Shown: positions 36,227 to 44,965, counted from the first letter of the stretch. The stretch: 64,000 nucleotides of DNA from Bacillus albus (GCF_001884185.1 NZ_MAOE01000082.1:21979-85978), one strand, 5' to 3'. Notes: generated by a model not told the origin, from the letters alone. Numbers and translations: made by a program.

Positions 36227-36814
36227 ATGAAGCGTTATCAAAAAGTAATTGGTCTTATGGTTGTATTTTGTCTCTTTGTACTTGCTGGATGTAGTGGATC
36301 AGGTTCAAAGCTTCGTAAACCATTGAATTGGGATTTAGAAACTTTCCAATTTACAAATCAAGATGGAAAACCATTTGGTACAAAAGATTTAAAAGGGAAA
36401 GTTTGGGTTGCAGATTTTATGTTCACAAACTGCCAAACAGTTTGTCCGCCAATGACTGCTAATATGGCAAAACTGCAAAAGATGGCAAAAGAAGAGAAAT
36501 TAGACGTTCAGTTTGTTTCGTTTAGTGTAGATCCAGACCTAGATAAGCCAGAGAATTTGAAGGCTTTCATTCAAAAGTTTACAGAGGATACTAGTAACTG
36601 GAATTTATTAACGGGGTATTCGTTAGAAGATATTACAAAGTTTTCAAAAGATAATTTCCAATCACTTGTAGATAAACCTGAAAATGGTCAAGTGATACAT
36701 GGTACGTCATTTTATTTAATTGATCAAAACGGAAAAGTAATGAAAAAGTACAGTGGCATTAGTAATACGCCGTATGAGGACATTATACGTGATATGAAGC
36801 GATTAGCAGAATAA
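36227..36814 (+). CDS. SCO1/SenC-family lipoprotein (YpmQ-like)
   Basis: This 195-residue protein has a signal peptide with lipobox LAGCS (Cys about 22). The thioredoxin-like domain has the copper-binding NCQTVCPPMT (CxxxC) and the distal His in VIHGTSFYLID. SCO proteins deliver copper to the CuA site of cytochrome c oxidase on the outer face of the membrane, or act as thiol reductants. AAAGAGG precedes the ATG. No cytochrome oxidase genes are in the window. It resembles B. subtilis YpmQ in position near a ypmP-like gene. Confidence 0.9.
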   Translation: MKRYQKVIGLMVVFCLFVLAGCSGSGSKLRKPLNWDLETFQFTNQDGKPFGTKDLKGKVWVADFMFTNCQTVCPPMTANMAKLQKMAKEEKLDVQFVSFSVDPDLDKPENLKAFIQKFTEDTSNWNLLTGYSLEDITKFSKDNFQSLVDKPENGQVIHGTSFYLIDQNGKVMKKYSGISNTPYEDIIRDMKRLAE

Positions 36815-36853
36815 AAAGAAGGGTGCAGATTATAAAGCACCCTTCTTTTTTTA
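36813..36853. terminator. Bidirectional terminator
   Basis: AAAGAAGGGTGC and GCACCCTTCTTT sit between the SCO gene and the convergent hsp20 gene. Confidence 0.9.
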
Positions 36854-36855
36854 CA

Positions 36856-37317
36856 TTAGTCTATGGATAAAATGTCATGTTGCTGTGGAAGTTTTGGCGC
36901 CCGAATTTCTAACACGCCATTTTGATAAGAAGCTTTTGCTGCTTTTTTATTAATGGAGTACGGTAATTTAATTAATCTGGATGCTTCTGAAATAGAACGT
37001 TCTCGGCGATAATAGTTATGGGATGTTTGCTCTTCTTCTTCAAGTATCTCTTCTTTTACAGAGACTTTTAAGTATTCACTTTGTATTTCAATTTGAATTT
37101 GTTCTTTTTGTATACCTGGTAGTTCAGCTGTCACAACGAGTTCTTCACCAACTTCATATAAATCTACAGGGAATGTTAATAAACGGTTTCCTTTTTGGAA
37201 AAAATGATTTAAATCAGCGATTACATTACGAAGTGGTGTTTGCTCGAAGAAATCATCAATTTGCTTTAAATAGTTACGAACCGGTGGGCGAGAAGAGTCT
37301 TTTTTTTCTTCACTCAT
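36856..37317 (-). CDS. Small heat-shock protein (Hsp20/alpha-crystallin)
   Basis: This 153-residue chaperone has an N-terminal variable arm with FFEQTPLRNVI and an alpha-crystallin domain of about 90 residues running from PVDLYEVGEELVVTAELPGI to KKAAKASYQNGVLEIRAPK, including the conserved A-x-x-x-NGVL strand. Such proteins hold unfolding clients in the cytoplasm or on spores. AGGAGGGAA precedes the ATG. I did not find a CIRCE element or a convincing sigma-B promoter in the 200 bases upstream. A final IxI/V-like motif is only weakly present (DILSID). Confidence 0.88.
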   Translation of the reverse strand: MSEEKKDSSRPPVRNYLKQIDDFFEQTPLRNVIADLNHFFQKGNRLLTFPVDLYEVGEELVVTAELPGIQKEQIQIEIQSEYLKVSVKEEILEEEEQTSHNYYRRERSISEASRLIKLPYSINKKAAKASYQNGVLEIRAPKLPQQHDILSID

Positions 37318-37534
37318 AATATTCCCTCCTAAAAATCAATTTGCAATATGATATGACAAAAGCGGAGAAAGGTGAGTGCCTAGTTTTCATGTTTTCATAA
37401 AAAATTGTTAAAAATGTGAAATGGAGTGATTTTTTTATAGTTTTTGGTCGCCATATTCAGTTGATTATGCTAGTATAAATAGGGTTGATATAGTAGTATA
37501 GAGACAGAATGAAAACTGAAAGAGGGTAAGAAGT

Positions 37535-39436
37535 ATGTGTGGTTTTGTAGGATGTTTATGTGAAAACCCTAGAGAGTTTTCAGAAACAGAAAAACATCAA
37601 TTTGAAAATATGAACACGATGATTTTCCACCGTGGTCCAGATGACGAAGGATATTTTCGTGATGAACATGTACAATTTGGCTTCCGCCGTTTAAGTATCA
37701 TTGACTTAGAGGCAGGACATCAGCCGCTAACTTATGAAAATGATCGATATGTAATTATTTTTAATGGTGAAATTTACAACTATGTAGAATTACGTGAAAT
37801 GTTACTTGAAAAAGGTGCAACGTTTGCAACGCAATCTGATACAGAAGTTATCATTGCATTGTATGCACATATGAAAGAAAAATGTGTAGACTACCTTCGT
37901 GGTATGTTTGCATTTATGATTTGGGATCGTGAAGAGAAGAAACTTTTCGGAGCACGTGATCACTTCGGTATTAAACCTTTATACATCGCACAACAAGGTG
38001 ATACTACATTCTTCGCATCTGAGAAGAAAAGTATTATGCATGTGATGGAAGATAAAGGCGTTAATCCAACGTCACTACAACATTACTTTACGTATCAATA
38101 TGGTCCAGAGCCAGAAACATTAACAATTGATGTTAATAAAATCGAGCCTGGTCATTATTTCGTAAAAGAAATCGGTAAAGAGATGGAAATCCATCGCTAC
38201 TGGAAACCTTATTTCAATGCTTCAAGTGCAACGAAAGAGGAACATATCCAAGCGATTCGTGATGTGTTATATGATTCAGTAAAAGTGCATATGCGCAGTG
38301 ATGTACCAGTAGGTTCATTCTTATCTGGTGGTATCGATTCATCTATTATCGCTTCTATTGCAAGAGAAATGAATCCAAATCTTTTAACATTCTCTGTTGG
38401 TTTTGAGCAACGTGGTTTCAGTGAAGTTGATGTTGCGAAAGAAACTGCTGAGAAATTAGGCGTTAAAAACCATAACGTATTCATTTCAGCGAAAGAGTTT
38501 ATGGATGAGTTCCCAAAAATCATTTGGCATATGGATGATCCTTTAGCAGATCCGGCAGCTGTACCATTGTACTTCGTTGCAAAAGAAGCACGTAAACATG
38601 TAACAGTTGTTCTTTCAGGTGAAGGGGCAGACGAGCTATTTGGTGGTTATAACATTTACCGTGAGCCAAACTCACTGAAAATGTTCTCTTACATTCCTAG
38701 CCCAGGAAAGAGCGTTCTAAAAGCATTAAGTGGTGCTCTTAAAGAAGGCTTTAAAGGAAAGAGCTTCCTAGAGCGTGGATGTACGCCAATTGAAGAGCGT
38801 TACTATGGAAACGCGAAAATCTTCCGTGAAGAAGAGAAAGCGGAATTAATGAAGTATTACAATGAAAGTGTTAACTATATGGATATCACGAAACCATTGT
38901 ATAACGAAATTAAAGATTATGATGATGTAAGCAAAATGCAGTACATTGACATGTTCACATGGTTACGCGGTGACATTTTATTAAAAGCTGATAAAATGAC
39001 AATGGCAAATTCATTAGAACTTCGTGTACCGTTCTTAGATAAAGAAGTATTCGATGTTGCATCTAAAATTCCAACTGAATTTAAGATTGCTAACGGAACT
39101 ACGAAAGCTATTTTACGTGAAGCAGCACGCGGAATCGTTCCAGATCACGTATTAGATCGTAAAAAACTTGGATTCCCAGTACCAATTCGTCATTGGCTAA
39201 AAGACGAAATGCATGATTGGGCTATTAATATTATAAACGAAAGTAAGACAGAGCATTTAATCGACAAACAGTATGTATTAAACTTACTGGAAGCACATTG
39301 TGCAGATAAAGGCGATTATAGCCGTAAAATTTGGACTGTACTTGCGTTTATGGTATGGCATCAAATTTATGTTGAGCATAAATACGATACGAATAAGTTC
39401 CACGAAGAAACGAAACGTGCGTATAGCTTAGTTTAA
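37535..39436 (+). CDS. asnB: Asparagine synthetase (glutamine-hydrolysing) AsnB
   Basis: This 633-residue enzyme makes asparagine from aspartate, glutamine and ATP. The N-terminal class II glutaminase domain starts with the nucleophile Cys2 (MCGFVGC) and has the RRLSIID and NGEIYNY motifs. The synthetase domain has the pyrophosphate loop SGGIDSS, SVGFEQRGFSEVDVA and LSGEGADELFGGYN. C-terminal blocks DKMTMANSLELRVPFLD and RKKLGFPVPIRHWLK match B. subtilis AsnB (632 residues) closely in memory, more so than AsnO or AsnH. Codon use looks highly expressed. AAAGAGGGTAAG precedes the ATG. Confidence 0.95.
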   Translation: MCGFVGCLCENPREFSETEKHQFENMNTMIFHRGPDDEGYFRDEHVQFGFRRLSIIDLEAGHQPLTYENDRYVIIFNGEIYNYVELREMLLEKGATFATQSDTEVIIALYAHMKEKCVDYLRGMFAFMIWDREEKKLFGARDHFGIKPLYIAQQGDTTFFASEKKSIMHVMEDKGVNPTSLQHYFTYQYGPEPETLTIDVNKIEPGHYFVKEIGKEMEIHRYWKPYFNASSATKEEHIQAIRDVLYDSVKVHMRSDVPVGSFLSGGIDSSIIASIAREMNPNLLTFSVGFEQRGFSEVDVAKETAEKLGVKNHNVFISAKEFMDEFPKIIWHMDDPLADPAAVPLYFVAKEARKHVTVVLSGEGADELFGGYNIYREPNSLKMFSYIPSPGKSVLKALSGALKEGFKGKSFLERGCTPIEERYYGNAKIFREEEKAELMKYYNESVNYMDITKPLYNEIKDYDDVSKMQYIDMFTWLRGDILLKADKMTMANSLELRVPFLDKEVFDVASKIPTEFKIANGTTKAILREAARGIVPDHVLDRKKLGFPVPIRHWLKDEMHDWAINIINESKTEHLIDKQYVLNLLEAHCADKGDYSRKIWTVLAFMVWHQIYVEHKYDTNKFHEETKRAYSLV

Positions 39437-39440
39437 TTAG

Positions 39441-39478
39441 AAAAACCTTAAGATCGCATACGGTCTTAAGGTTTTTTT
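39441..39478 (+). terminator. Intrinsic terminator after asnB
   Basis: AAAAACCTTAAGA and TCTTAAGGTTTTTTT form the hairpin. Confidence 0.9.
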
Positions 39479-39529
39479 CATAAATAGGACGTATTATTGA
39501 TACAATAATAGTAAAAGGATGGACAACAT

Positions 39530-39889
39530 ATGATTACGTTTGAAAAAGTAACTGTAGAAAATGAAAGCGTTGTTAAAGAAATGTTTCACTCACATAGTTT
39601 AAGTGAGAAACAGGTACAGTATTATGTGAAAGTCGATGATACATATATTGGTGTAATAGATTATCGTGTTCAAGGGGAGACTGCGGTTTTATCTCAGTTA
39701 ATTATTCACTTTGATTATCAAAGTTACGGTTATGGGACAAATACGTATTTTACATTTGAAACGATGATGAAAGAAAGAAATGTGAAAGAGATAAAGGTAT
39801 TACAAACGGAATTAACAGAACAAGCGAGATCTTTCATAGAGAGCTTTGGATTTAATGTGGAAGACGGAATATATGTGAAGAAAATATAA
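39530..39889 (+). CDS. Small GNAT-like acetyltransferase domain protein
   Basis: This 119-residue protein looks like a shortened GNAT fold. It has beta strands VKVDDTYIGVIDYRV and AVLSQLIIHFDYQSYGYGTNTYFTFETM, with SYGYGT in the position of the acetyl-CoA loop, then VKEIKVLQTELTEQARSFIESFGF as in the C-terminal helix-strand. The canonical RxxGxG/A loop is degenerate (QSYGYGT), so catalysis is uncertain. AAAGGATGG precedes the ATG. It is 40 bases upstream of a small membrane protein gene and probably cotranscribed. Confidence 0.6.
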   Translation: MITFEKVTVENESVVKEMFHSHSLSEKQVQYYVKVDDTYIGVIDYRVQGETAVLSQLIIHFDYQSYGYGTNTYFTFETMMKERNVKEIKVLQTELTEQARSFIESFGFNVEDGIYVKKI

Positions 39890-39931
39890 CGATGAGTAGT
39901 TATGCGGGATAAATATAAGGCAGGTGGATGT

Positions 39932-40267
39932 ATGACGATGACTTCTGGTCTTGTATTAATTGGAGGCTGTTTTTTAGTAGCAGAGCTAATTCATATGTTT
40001 ATTCGAAAAAGAATGAATAAGAAGAGAAAGCCGTATGAATTACAATATGCTCCAGTTTTTTTCCTTTTGTTTAGTATGCTTATTACATTACAAAACATAA
40101 CGAACTTTCCGCCACTTTTAAATATTTTTTTAAAGTTTGGCTTGCTGTATAGTAGCACTGGAATAGCCCTTTTATTTCTTTTATTTTGCATACGTTATAT
40201 TCACTATCAATCGTATATATTTATTTTAAATTGGTTAAAGCAAAATGATAGAAACCGCCTTACATAA
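39932..40267 (+). CDS. Small membrane protein of unknown function
   Basis: I do not recognise this 111-residue protein. It has three or four hydrophobic segments (about 5-20, 36-58, 64-84 and 88-104) separated by a Lys/Arg-rich loop RKRMNKKRKPYE near the N-terminus, which should be cytoplasmic. ATG 39932 has AGGTGG six bases upstream and is preferred over ATG 39902. It follows the small GNAT-like gene and ends inside its own terminator hairpin. Confidence 0.6.
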   Translation: MTMTSGLVLIGGCFLVAELIHMFIRKRMNKKRKPYELQYAPVFFLLFSMLITLQNITNFPPLLNIFLKFGLLYSSTGIALLFLLFCIRYIHYQSYIFILNWLKQNDRNRLT

Positions 40268-40280
40268 GGCGGTTTTTTTA
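40251..40280 (+). terminator. Intrinsic terminator overlapping the small membrane protein gene end
   Basis: GAAACCGCCTTA and TAAGGCGGTTTTTTT form a strong hairpin that overlaps the coding end. Confidence 0.9.
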
Positions 40281-40464
40281 TTTGTACTTGTAATACCTGA
40301 TATGTATTATTTACGTTATGTATTGACTGGAATTACAATTACTTTCTTATGTCCGTTTCTTTTTCATATGTTACGGTTAAAAAATATGGTTAACAAATAA
40401 GTAATAGTTTGAATAAAAATGAGATCTAAATTATATATATTGAAAAAGTTTTCTGATATACGTA

Positions 40465-40521
40465 TTGACAATGTATGAGAGATACATTAGTCTTGTAAAT
40501 GTAATTGAAAATCATTTTCAA
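40465..40521 (+). promoter_or_regulatory. Promoter and Fur box of the siderophore-binding lipoprotein gene
   Basis: TTGACA (40465-40470) and TAGTCT (40488-40493) are 17 bases apart. TTGAAAATCATTTTCAA (40505-40521) is a perfect 8-1-8 palindrome and a close relative of the Fur consensus TGATAATNATTATCA. It lies just after the predicted transcription start and 13 bases before the ATG. Iron repression is therefore expected. Confidence 0.82.
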
Positions 40522-40533
40522 CTAGGAGGATTT

Positions 40534-41499
40534 ATGACACGCACTAAAAATATTCTTATACTTTGCGTTATGTTACTAATGTTCATAATTGCAGGGTGCG
40601 GTAAAGAAGAAGAGAAGAAAGATAAAGGTACATCAGCTAAAGTAAAAGATTCATATACGATAAAACATGCAATGGGCGAAACGACAGTAAATGGTACGCC
40701 AAAAAGAGTTGTCGTTTTAACAAATGAAGGTGCTGAAGCACTTTTAACTGTTGGAGTAACGCCAGTTGGAACGACAAAACCACGAGCTGGTGATGAATGG
40801 TATCCTCATTTAGCAAAAGAGTTAAAAGATACGAAAGTAGTAGGAACTGAGCGTGATATTAATTTAGAGGCAGTAATGAAGCTTCAGCCGGATTTAATTA
40901 TCGGAAATAAAATGCGTCACGAAAAAATATATGAGCAGTTAAAAGAAATTGCGCCAACTGTATATGCTGAAACATTGCGCGGTGATTGGAAAGAAAACTT
41001 TACGCTTTATACAAAAGCTGTAAATAAAGAAAAAGAAGGGCAAAATGCTCTTAATGATTATAAAAAGCGTATTACATCAATAAAAGAACAACTAGGAGAT
41101 AAAGTTAACTCTAAAGTTTCCATTATTCGCTTCGTCCCAGGTGATGTTCGTATTTATCAAAAAAATTCATTCTCAGGCGTTGTATTAAATGATATTGGGT
41201 TTAAACGACCAGCACTACAAGATAAAGATGAATTTGCGATAAAAGGAATTACAAAAGAGCAAATTCCAAATATGGACGGGGACTATTTATTCTATTTCAC
41301 ATCAGATAAAGATGGGGATAAGAATAATGAAGGAAACACGTTAGCAAAAGAATGGATAGAAGATCCGCTCTTTAAACAGTTACAAGCTTCTAAAGATAAT
41401 AAAGTATTCCAAGTAGATGAAGTGATTTGGAATACAGCAGGTGGTATTGTAGCTGCAAACCGTATGTTAGATGATATTGAAAAATATTTTCTGAAATAG
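40534..41499 (+). CDS. Iron-siderophore ABC transporter substrate-binding lipoprotein
   Basis: This 321-residue protein has a signal peptide ending in lipobox IAGCG (Cys about 22), then a class III periplasmic-binding fold. PKRVVVLTNEGAEALLTVGVTPVG opens the first lobe (motif PKRVVVLTNEGAEALL), LEAVMKLQPDLIIGN follows, a long backbone helix crosses at about 155-180, and IWNTAGGIVAANRMLDDI closes the second lobe. It binds a ferric siderophore, most like the YfiY/FhuD hydroxamate-carboxylate group, outside the cell. Permease and ATPase genes are absent here, so it must share components encoded elsewhere. ATG 40534 follows AGGAGG. Control is by the Fur box upstream. Confidence 0.87.
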   Translation: MTRTKNILILCVMLLMFIIAGCGKEEEKKDKGTSAKVKDSYTIKHAMGETTVNGTPKRVVVLTNEGAEALLTVGVTPVGTTKPRAGDEWYPHLAKELKDTKVVGTERDINLEAVMKLQPDLIIGNKMRHEKIYEQLKEIAPTVYAETLRGDWKENFTLYTKAVNKEKEGQNALNDYKKRITSIKEQLGDKVNSKVSIIRFVPGDVRIYQKNSFSGVVLNDIGFKRPALQDKDEFAIKGITKEQIPNMDGDYLFYFTSDKDGDKNNEGNTLAKEWIEDPLFKQLQASKDNKVFQVDEVIWNTAGGIVAANRMLDDIEKYFLK

Positions 41500-41511
41500 A
41501 GGAATGGCCCG

Positions 41512-41545
41512 GTACATCACTTTAAATGAGTGATGTACTTTTTTA
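41512..41545 (+). terminator. Intrinsic terminator
   Basis: GTACATCACTT and GAGTGATGTAC are followed by a T-run, after the binding-protein gene. Confidence 0.9.
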
Positions 41546-41630
41546 TTTATAAAAACACAGAAAATTCCTTCTTTTGAGTGTGAATAAGTTGTACAATTAT
41601 ACCAATCATGGAATAAAGGAGTGGGAAAAA

Positions 41631-42506
41631 ATGAAAGCTACTCATAAAGATTGGATTTTATTTAACGGAAGAATTGTAAATACGAAGGAAGAACAGCCGA
41701 TGATTCCATTAGAGGAGAGAGGCTTTCAATTTGGTGATGGTATATACGAGGTATTTAGACTATATGATGGGAAGCCACATTTATTAAATCTACATTTGGA
41801 ACGATTCTTTAATTCTATGGAAGAAATAAAACTAATCCCACCGTTTACTAAGGAAGAGTTAGTCGAAGAGTTACATGAAATGATTGAAAAAAATCAATTT
41901 CAAGAAGATGGGAATGTATATTTGCAAATATCAAGAGGTGCTCAAGCACGTAATCATGTTTATGAGTCAAATATGCAACCAACATATTTTGCAAATATTG
42001 TTTCGTTTCCAAGGCCGATTGCTGATATGGAACGAGGAATAAAAGTTACTGTAGAAGAGGATATACGCTGGAAGTTTTGCCATATAAAATCTTTAAACTT
42101 GCTACCTAATATTATGATTAAAAATAAAATAAACGAACAAGGATATCAAGAAGCGATATTAGTACGTGATGGAATTGTAACGGAAGGCTGTCATTCAAAT
42201 TTCTTTATTGTGAAAAATAATAAATTGATTACACATCCAGCTGACAATTTCATTTTACATGGCATTACACGTCACTATGTTATTTCATTAGCGAAAGAGT
42301 TACATATTGAGGTAGAAGAACGAGAGTTTTCACTACAAGAAGTATATGAGGCTGATGAATGCTTCTTTACAGCGACACCACTTGAAATATTCCCAGTCGT
42401 TCAAATTGGTGATGAACAGTTTGGGACCGGCGAAAGAGGAACAATTACAAAAAAACTCCAAGTTGCATATGAAGAAAGTATTCGTTTGTTTAAAGTTACG
42501 AACTAA
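41631..42506 (+). CDS. dat: D-amino-acid transaminase (Dat-like, class IV)
   Basis: This 291-residue PLP enzyme of fold type IV has GFQFGDGIYEVFRLYDG near the N-terminus, with the Arg and Tyr that shape the active site. The PLP lysine is about Lys153 in HIKSLNLLPNI, followed by EGCHSNFFIV and FFTATPLEIFPV. The pattern of HIKSLNLL and the sequence ILHGITR fit D-alanine/D-glutamate transaminase rather than IlvE or aminodeoxychorismate lyase. It makes D-glutamate or D-alanine for the wall or spore. ATG 41631 follows AAGGAGTGGG. Confidence 0.82.
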   Translation: MKATHKDWILFNGRIVNTKEEQPMIPLEERGFQFGDGIYEVFRLYDGKPHLLNLHLERFFNSMEEIKLIPPFTKEELVEELHEMIEKNQFQEDGNVYLQISRGAQARNHVYESNMQPTYFANIVSFPRPIADMERGIKVTVEEDIRWKFCHIKSLNLLPNIMIKNKINEQGYQEAILVRDGIVTEGCHSNFFIVKNNKLITHPADNFILHGITRHYVISLAKELHIEVEEREFSLQEVYEADECFFTATPLEIFPVVQIGDEQFGTGERGTITKKLQVAYEESIRLFKVTN

Positions 42507-42514
42507 TATTGAAG

Positions 42515-42544
42515 AAAAAAGCTGGTATTCCTCCAGCTTTTTTT
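42515..42544 (+). terminator. Intrinsic terminator after dat
   Basis: AAAAAAGCTGG and CCAGCTTTTTTT form the hairpin. Confidence 0.88.
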
Positions 42545-42604
42545 CATGATATAATTCAAGCATAGGACAAGATTTGAAAACGCTGTAAAAAGGGGATTTA
42601 ATGT

Positions 42605-43252
42605 ATGCATTATGAAGATTTTAAAGAAGTAATTCACGGTAGACGAAGTGTTAGGAAGTTCACAGAACAAGAAGTATTCATTAGTGACATAAAAGAAATT
42701 ATTGATTGTGCTCGTTATGCACCGAGTGATACGAACTCACAAACTTGGGAGTTCTTGGTCATTATGAACCGAGAGAAAATTAAAGAAATTGAGCAAATGA
42801 CATGGGATGCATTACATAAACTTGCGGCAAAAGCCACAGAAAACGGAGAAGAGAAGGCAGGGAAATTACTTACCCGTTCTTTCGGACCATATGCAACAGC
42901 TTTCTCGGAGGCACCAGTATTAATCGTGTGTTTGGCAACGCCATATGAATCAAAATTTCGCGAAAAGATATTTGATCCAATTGCTTTTGTTCCAGATTCA
43001 GTTTGGGAAGAAGAAGGAATTAAGAGTAGCTGTTTAGCGGCACAAAACTTAATGTTGGCTGCACATGCCAAAGGACTTGGTACTTGTCCAATGACAGGAC
43101 CGGTATTGTTAGCTCAAGATGAACTACGACAATATTTACAAATTGAGCCTGAAAAACAAATAAACATGGTTATTTCACTCGGTTTTCCGAAAGATAAGCC
43201 AAAGAAACTTCCAAGAAAAGAAGTAGATGAGATTACAACATTTGTTTTTTAA
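42605..43252 (+). CDS. Nitroreductase-family flavoprotein
   Basis: This 215-residue protein has the nitroreductase fold. The N-terminal HGRRSVRKFTEQEV contains the Arg cluster that binds FMN phosphate. CARYAPSDTNSQTWEF is the substrate/FMN loop. KSSCLAAQNLMLAAHAKGLGTCPM is the dimer-interface helix (motif AAQNLMLAAHAKGLGTC), and ISLGFPKDKPKKLPRK follows near the end. It uses NAD(P)H to reduce nitro compounds or quinones as an FMN dimer in the cytoplasm. It has a good ribosome site (AAAAGGGG) and its own terminator. The natural substrate is unknown. Confidence 0.88.
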   Translation: MHYEDFKEVIHGRRSVRKFTEQEVFISDIKEIIDCARYAPSDTNSQTWEFLVIMNREKIKEIEQMTWDALHKLAAKATENGEEKAGKLLTRSFGPYATAFSEAPVLIVCLATPYESKFREKIFDPIAFVPDSVWEEEGIKSSCLAAQNLMLAAHAKGLGTCPMTGPVLLAQDELRQYLQIEPEKQINMVISLGFPKDKPKKLPRKEVDEITTFVF

Positions 43253-43262
43253 AGCGTAAGAT

Positions 43263-43295
43263 AAAAAGACATTGAATGAACAATGTCTTTTTATT
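43263..43295 (+). terminator. Intrinsic terminator after the nitroreductase gene
   Basis: AAAAAGACATTG and CAATGTCTTTTT form the hairpin. Confidence 0.85.
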
Positions 43296-43511
43296 TTGGA
43301 TAGGTATGTAATTCATTTGTTGGGCTAAAATGATAGATAAGAAGGAATTACTATTTATTTCATAAAAAAAATTAATGTTCTATTAAGGAAAGTATGATAC
43401 ATTAATCGTGAGCAAGATTCTATTTGTTCATGAAAGTGTTGAAAATAGTCTTAAAATTAAAAAGTTATTTTTGTATAATAAATTATAATGAAATGACAGG
43501 GGGGATGAATT

Positions 43512-44000
43512 TTGAAAAAATTCATAATCACTGGATTGTCTGTATTGTTATTAGCCGGTTGTGGTGCTCCACAAGAAAAAGAGGATGCGCAATCAAAGCA
43601 GGAAGAACAAGTTGTAAACGCAAGTAATGAGAATATAGTTGCATTTCCTGAAGGAGCAGTACCAGTCGGAGAAGGAAAAGTAAAAGTCATTACACCGGAT
43701 GGTACTTCTGAAAATGGCAATATACCAACTGTATTCATCAAAAAGGATACTTTAATTCAACATGTTGAATTAGAGCTTTCTAATTTTCAAAATGATAAAG
43801 AAACATTTATATTTGTAGATCAAGTGTATTCAGATAAACATCAAGTTACTAGTACAACACAGACAACAGTGCAATTAAAAGAAAAGACGCTTGAGACTGG
43901 TAGTCATACGATTACTGCAATTCAGTATGAAAACAATGACCCAAAAGGAAAGGTTATTAGTTTAAATCAAGCAACATTTGAAACAAAACCTGCGTCTTAA
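43512..44000 (+). CDS. Small lipoprotein of unknown function
   Basis: This 162-residue protein begins with a lipoprotein signal (Lys-Lys, hydrophobic core, lipobox LLAGC with Cys about 18). A Glu/Gln/Lys linker is followed by a beta-rich domain of about 110 residues with regular Thr/Val strands (TTQTTVQLKEKTLETG), perhaps immunoglobulin-like. I recognise no catalytic motif. The TTG start follows CAGGGGGGAT, which decides it. It is monocistronic; about 260 bases upstream carry no other feature. Confidence 0.72.
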   Translation: MKKFIITGLSVLLLAGCGAPQEKEDAQSKQEEQVVNASNENIVAFPEGAVPVGEGKVKVITPDGTSENGNIPTVFIKKDTLIQHVELELSNFQNDKETFIFVDQVYSDKHQVTSTTQTTVQLKEKTLETGSHTITAIQYENNDPKGKVISLNQATFETKPAS

Positions 44001-44005
44001 TAAGA

Positions 44006-44044
44006 ATAAAAAGTACATTACTCAAAAAGTAGTGTGCTTTTTTG
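44006..44044 (+). terminator. Probable terminator after the lipoprotein gene
   Basis: An imperfect stem AAGTACATTACT/AGTAGTGTGCTT with G-U pairs is followed by T's. Confidence 0.6.
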
Positions 44045-44065
44045 TTTGGACTAGCGGATGTAATA

Positions 44066-44302
44066 GTGAATAACTTGTTTCGTTTTCTAATACGATTAAG
44101 TAGGAAGAACTCACTTGTTATTACTAGGGCAGAGAAAGAGGTTGAAGGTGTGAATCGATGTATTCGTATCATCTTGATTAGTATAATGATGTCGGTAATT
44201 TGGTTTACGATACAAGAGGTCATTCAAATTCATGATTTGTTAATAGGAGCTATTTGTTTTATCATTATTTATCTTTTTTGTGATAAACTCGGATTAAGGT
44301 AA
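44066..44302 (+). CDS. Small two-helix membrane protein, start uncertain
   Basis: The frame from GTG 44066 gives 78 residues: a basic N-terminal part (FRFLIRLSRKNS) and two hydrophobic segments near the end, consistent with a helical hairpin in the membrane with both termini inside. No start has a strong ribosome site. GTG 44066 has AGCGGAT about seven bases upstream, and a TTG at 44114 behind TAGGAAG is the alternative. I do not recognise a family. Size and unbroken hydrophobicity pattern argue for a real gene, but weakly. Confidence 0.4.
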   Translation: MNNLFRFLIRLSRKNSLVITRAEKEVEGVNRCIRIILISIMMSVIWFTIQEVIQIHDLLIGAICFIIIYLFCDKLGLR

Positions 44303-44416
44303 GTTTTGAGAGAAAAATATAGGTATTTCATTTGAAATGTCGAATAGTACATATGATGTCGTAATAACAAATTTTCTATTGTTTACTGTGAAACAGAAGA
44401 AGGGGAGATAGTAGTT

Positions 44417-44965
44417 ATGAAACGAGCTCTTATTAATATTGATTATACATATGATTTTGTAGCTGAAAAAGGTGCTTTAACATGCGGGAAACCAGGACAA
44501 GAAATTGAGAAGGAAATTGTCCATATAACGAAGCGATATATTGAAAATGGAGATTACGTTGTTTTTGCGATTGATAAACATGAAGAAAACGATGTATACC
44601 ATCCAGAATCAAAATTATTCCCGCCTCATAACATAGCTGGTAAAAATGGAAGAGATTTGTTTGGTGAATTACAAGATGTGTACGAAACATATAAAAATGC
44701 AGAAAATGTATATTATATGGATAAAACACGATATAGTGCATTTGCAGGAACAGATTTAGAGATGAAGTTACGAGAAAGAGGAATAGAAGAAGTACATCTT
44801 GTAGGTGTTTGTACTGATATTTGTGTTCTTCACACAGCCGTAGACGCTTATAATAAAGGATTTAAAATTGTAGTTTTTGAAAAGGCGGTTGCATCTTTTA
44901 ATGAGCAAGGGCATGAATATGCACTAGGACATTTTCAATCTTGTTTAAACGCAGAAGTGAAGTAA
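44417..44965 (+). CDS. pncA: Cysteine hydrolase of the isochorismatase family, nicotinamidase-like
   Basis: This 182-residue protein has the catalytic triad Asp (LINIDYTYDF), Lys (MDKTRYSAFAGT) and Cys (GVCTDICVLHTAVDA, the second Cys in the cis-peptide motif). The metal-site region reads DKHEENDVYHPE. Length and motifs match B. subtilis PncA (about 183 residues), which deamidates nicotinamide to nicotinate for NAD salvage. Other isochorismatase-like hydrolases remain possible. GGGGAGATAG precedes the ATG. Confidence 0.78.
   Translation: MKRALINIDYTYDFVAEKGALTCGKPGQEIEKEIVHITKRYIENGDYVVFAIDKHEENDVYHPESKLFPPHNIAGKNGRDLFGELQDVYETYKNAENVYYMDKTRYSAFAGTDLEMKLRERGIEEVHLVGVCTDICVLHTAVDAYNKGFKIVVFEKAVASFNEQGHEYALGHFQSCLNAEVK

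Noticed and set aside
43424-43627. Plus-strand open frame overlapping the lipoprotein start
   Set aside because: It is out of frame with the lipoprotein gene, which has a signal peptide, lipobox and a better ribosome site.
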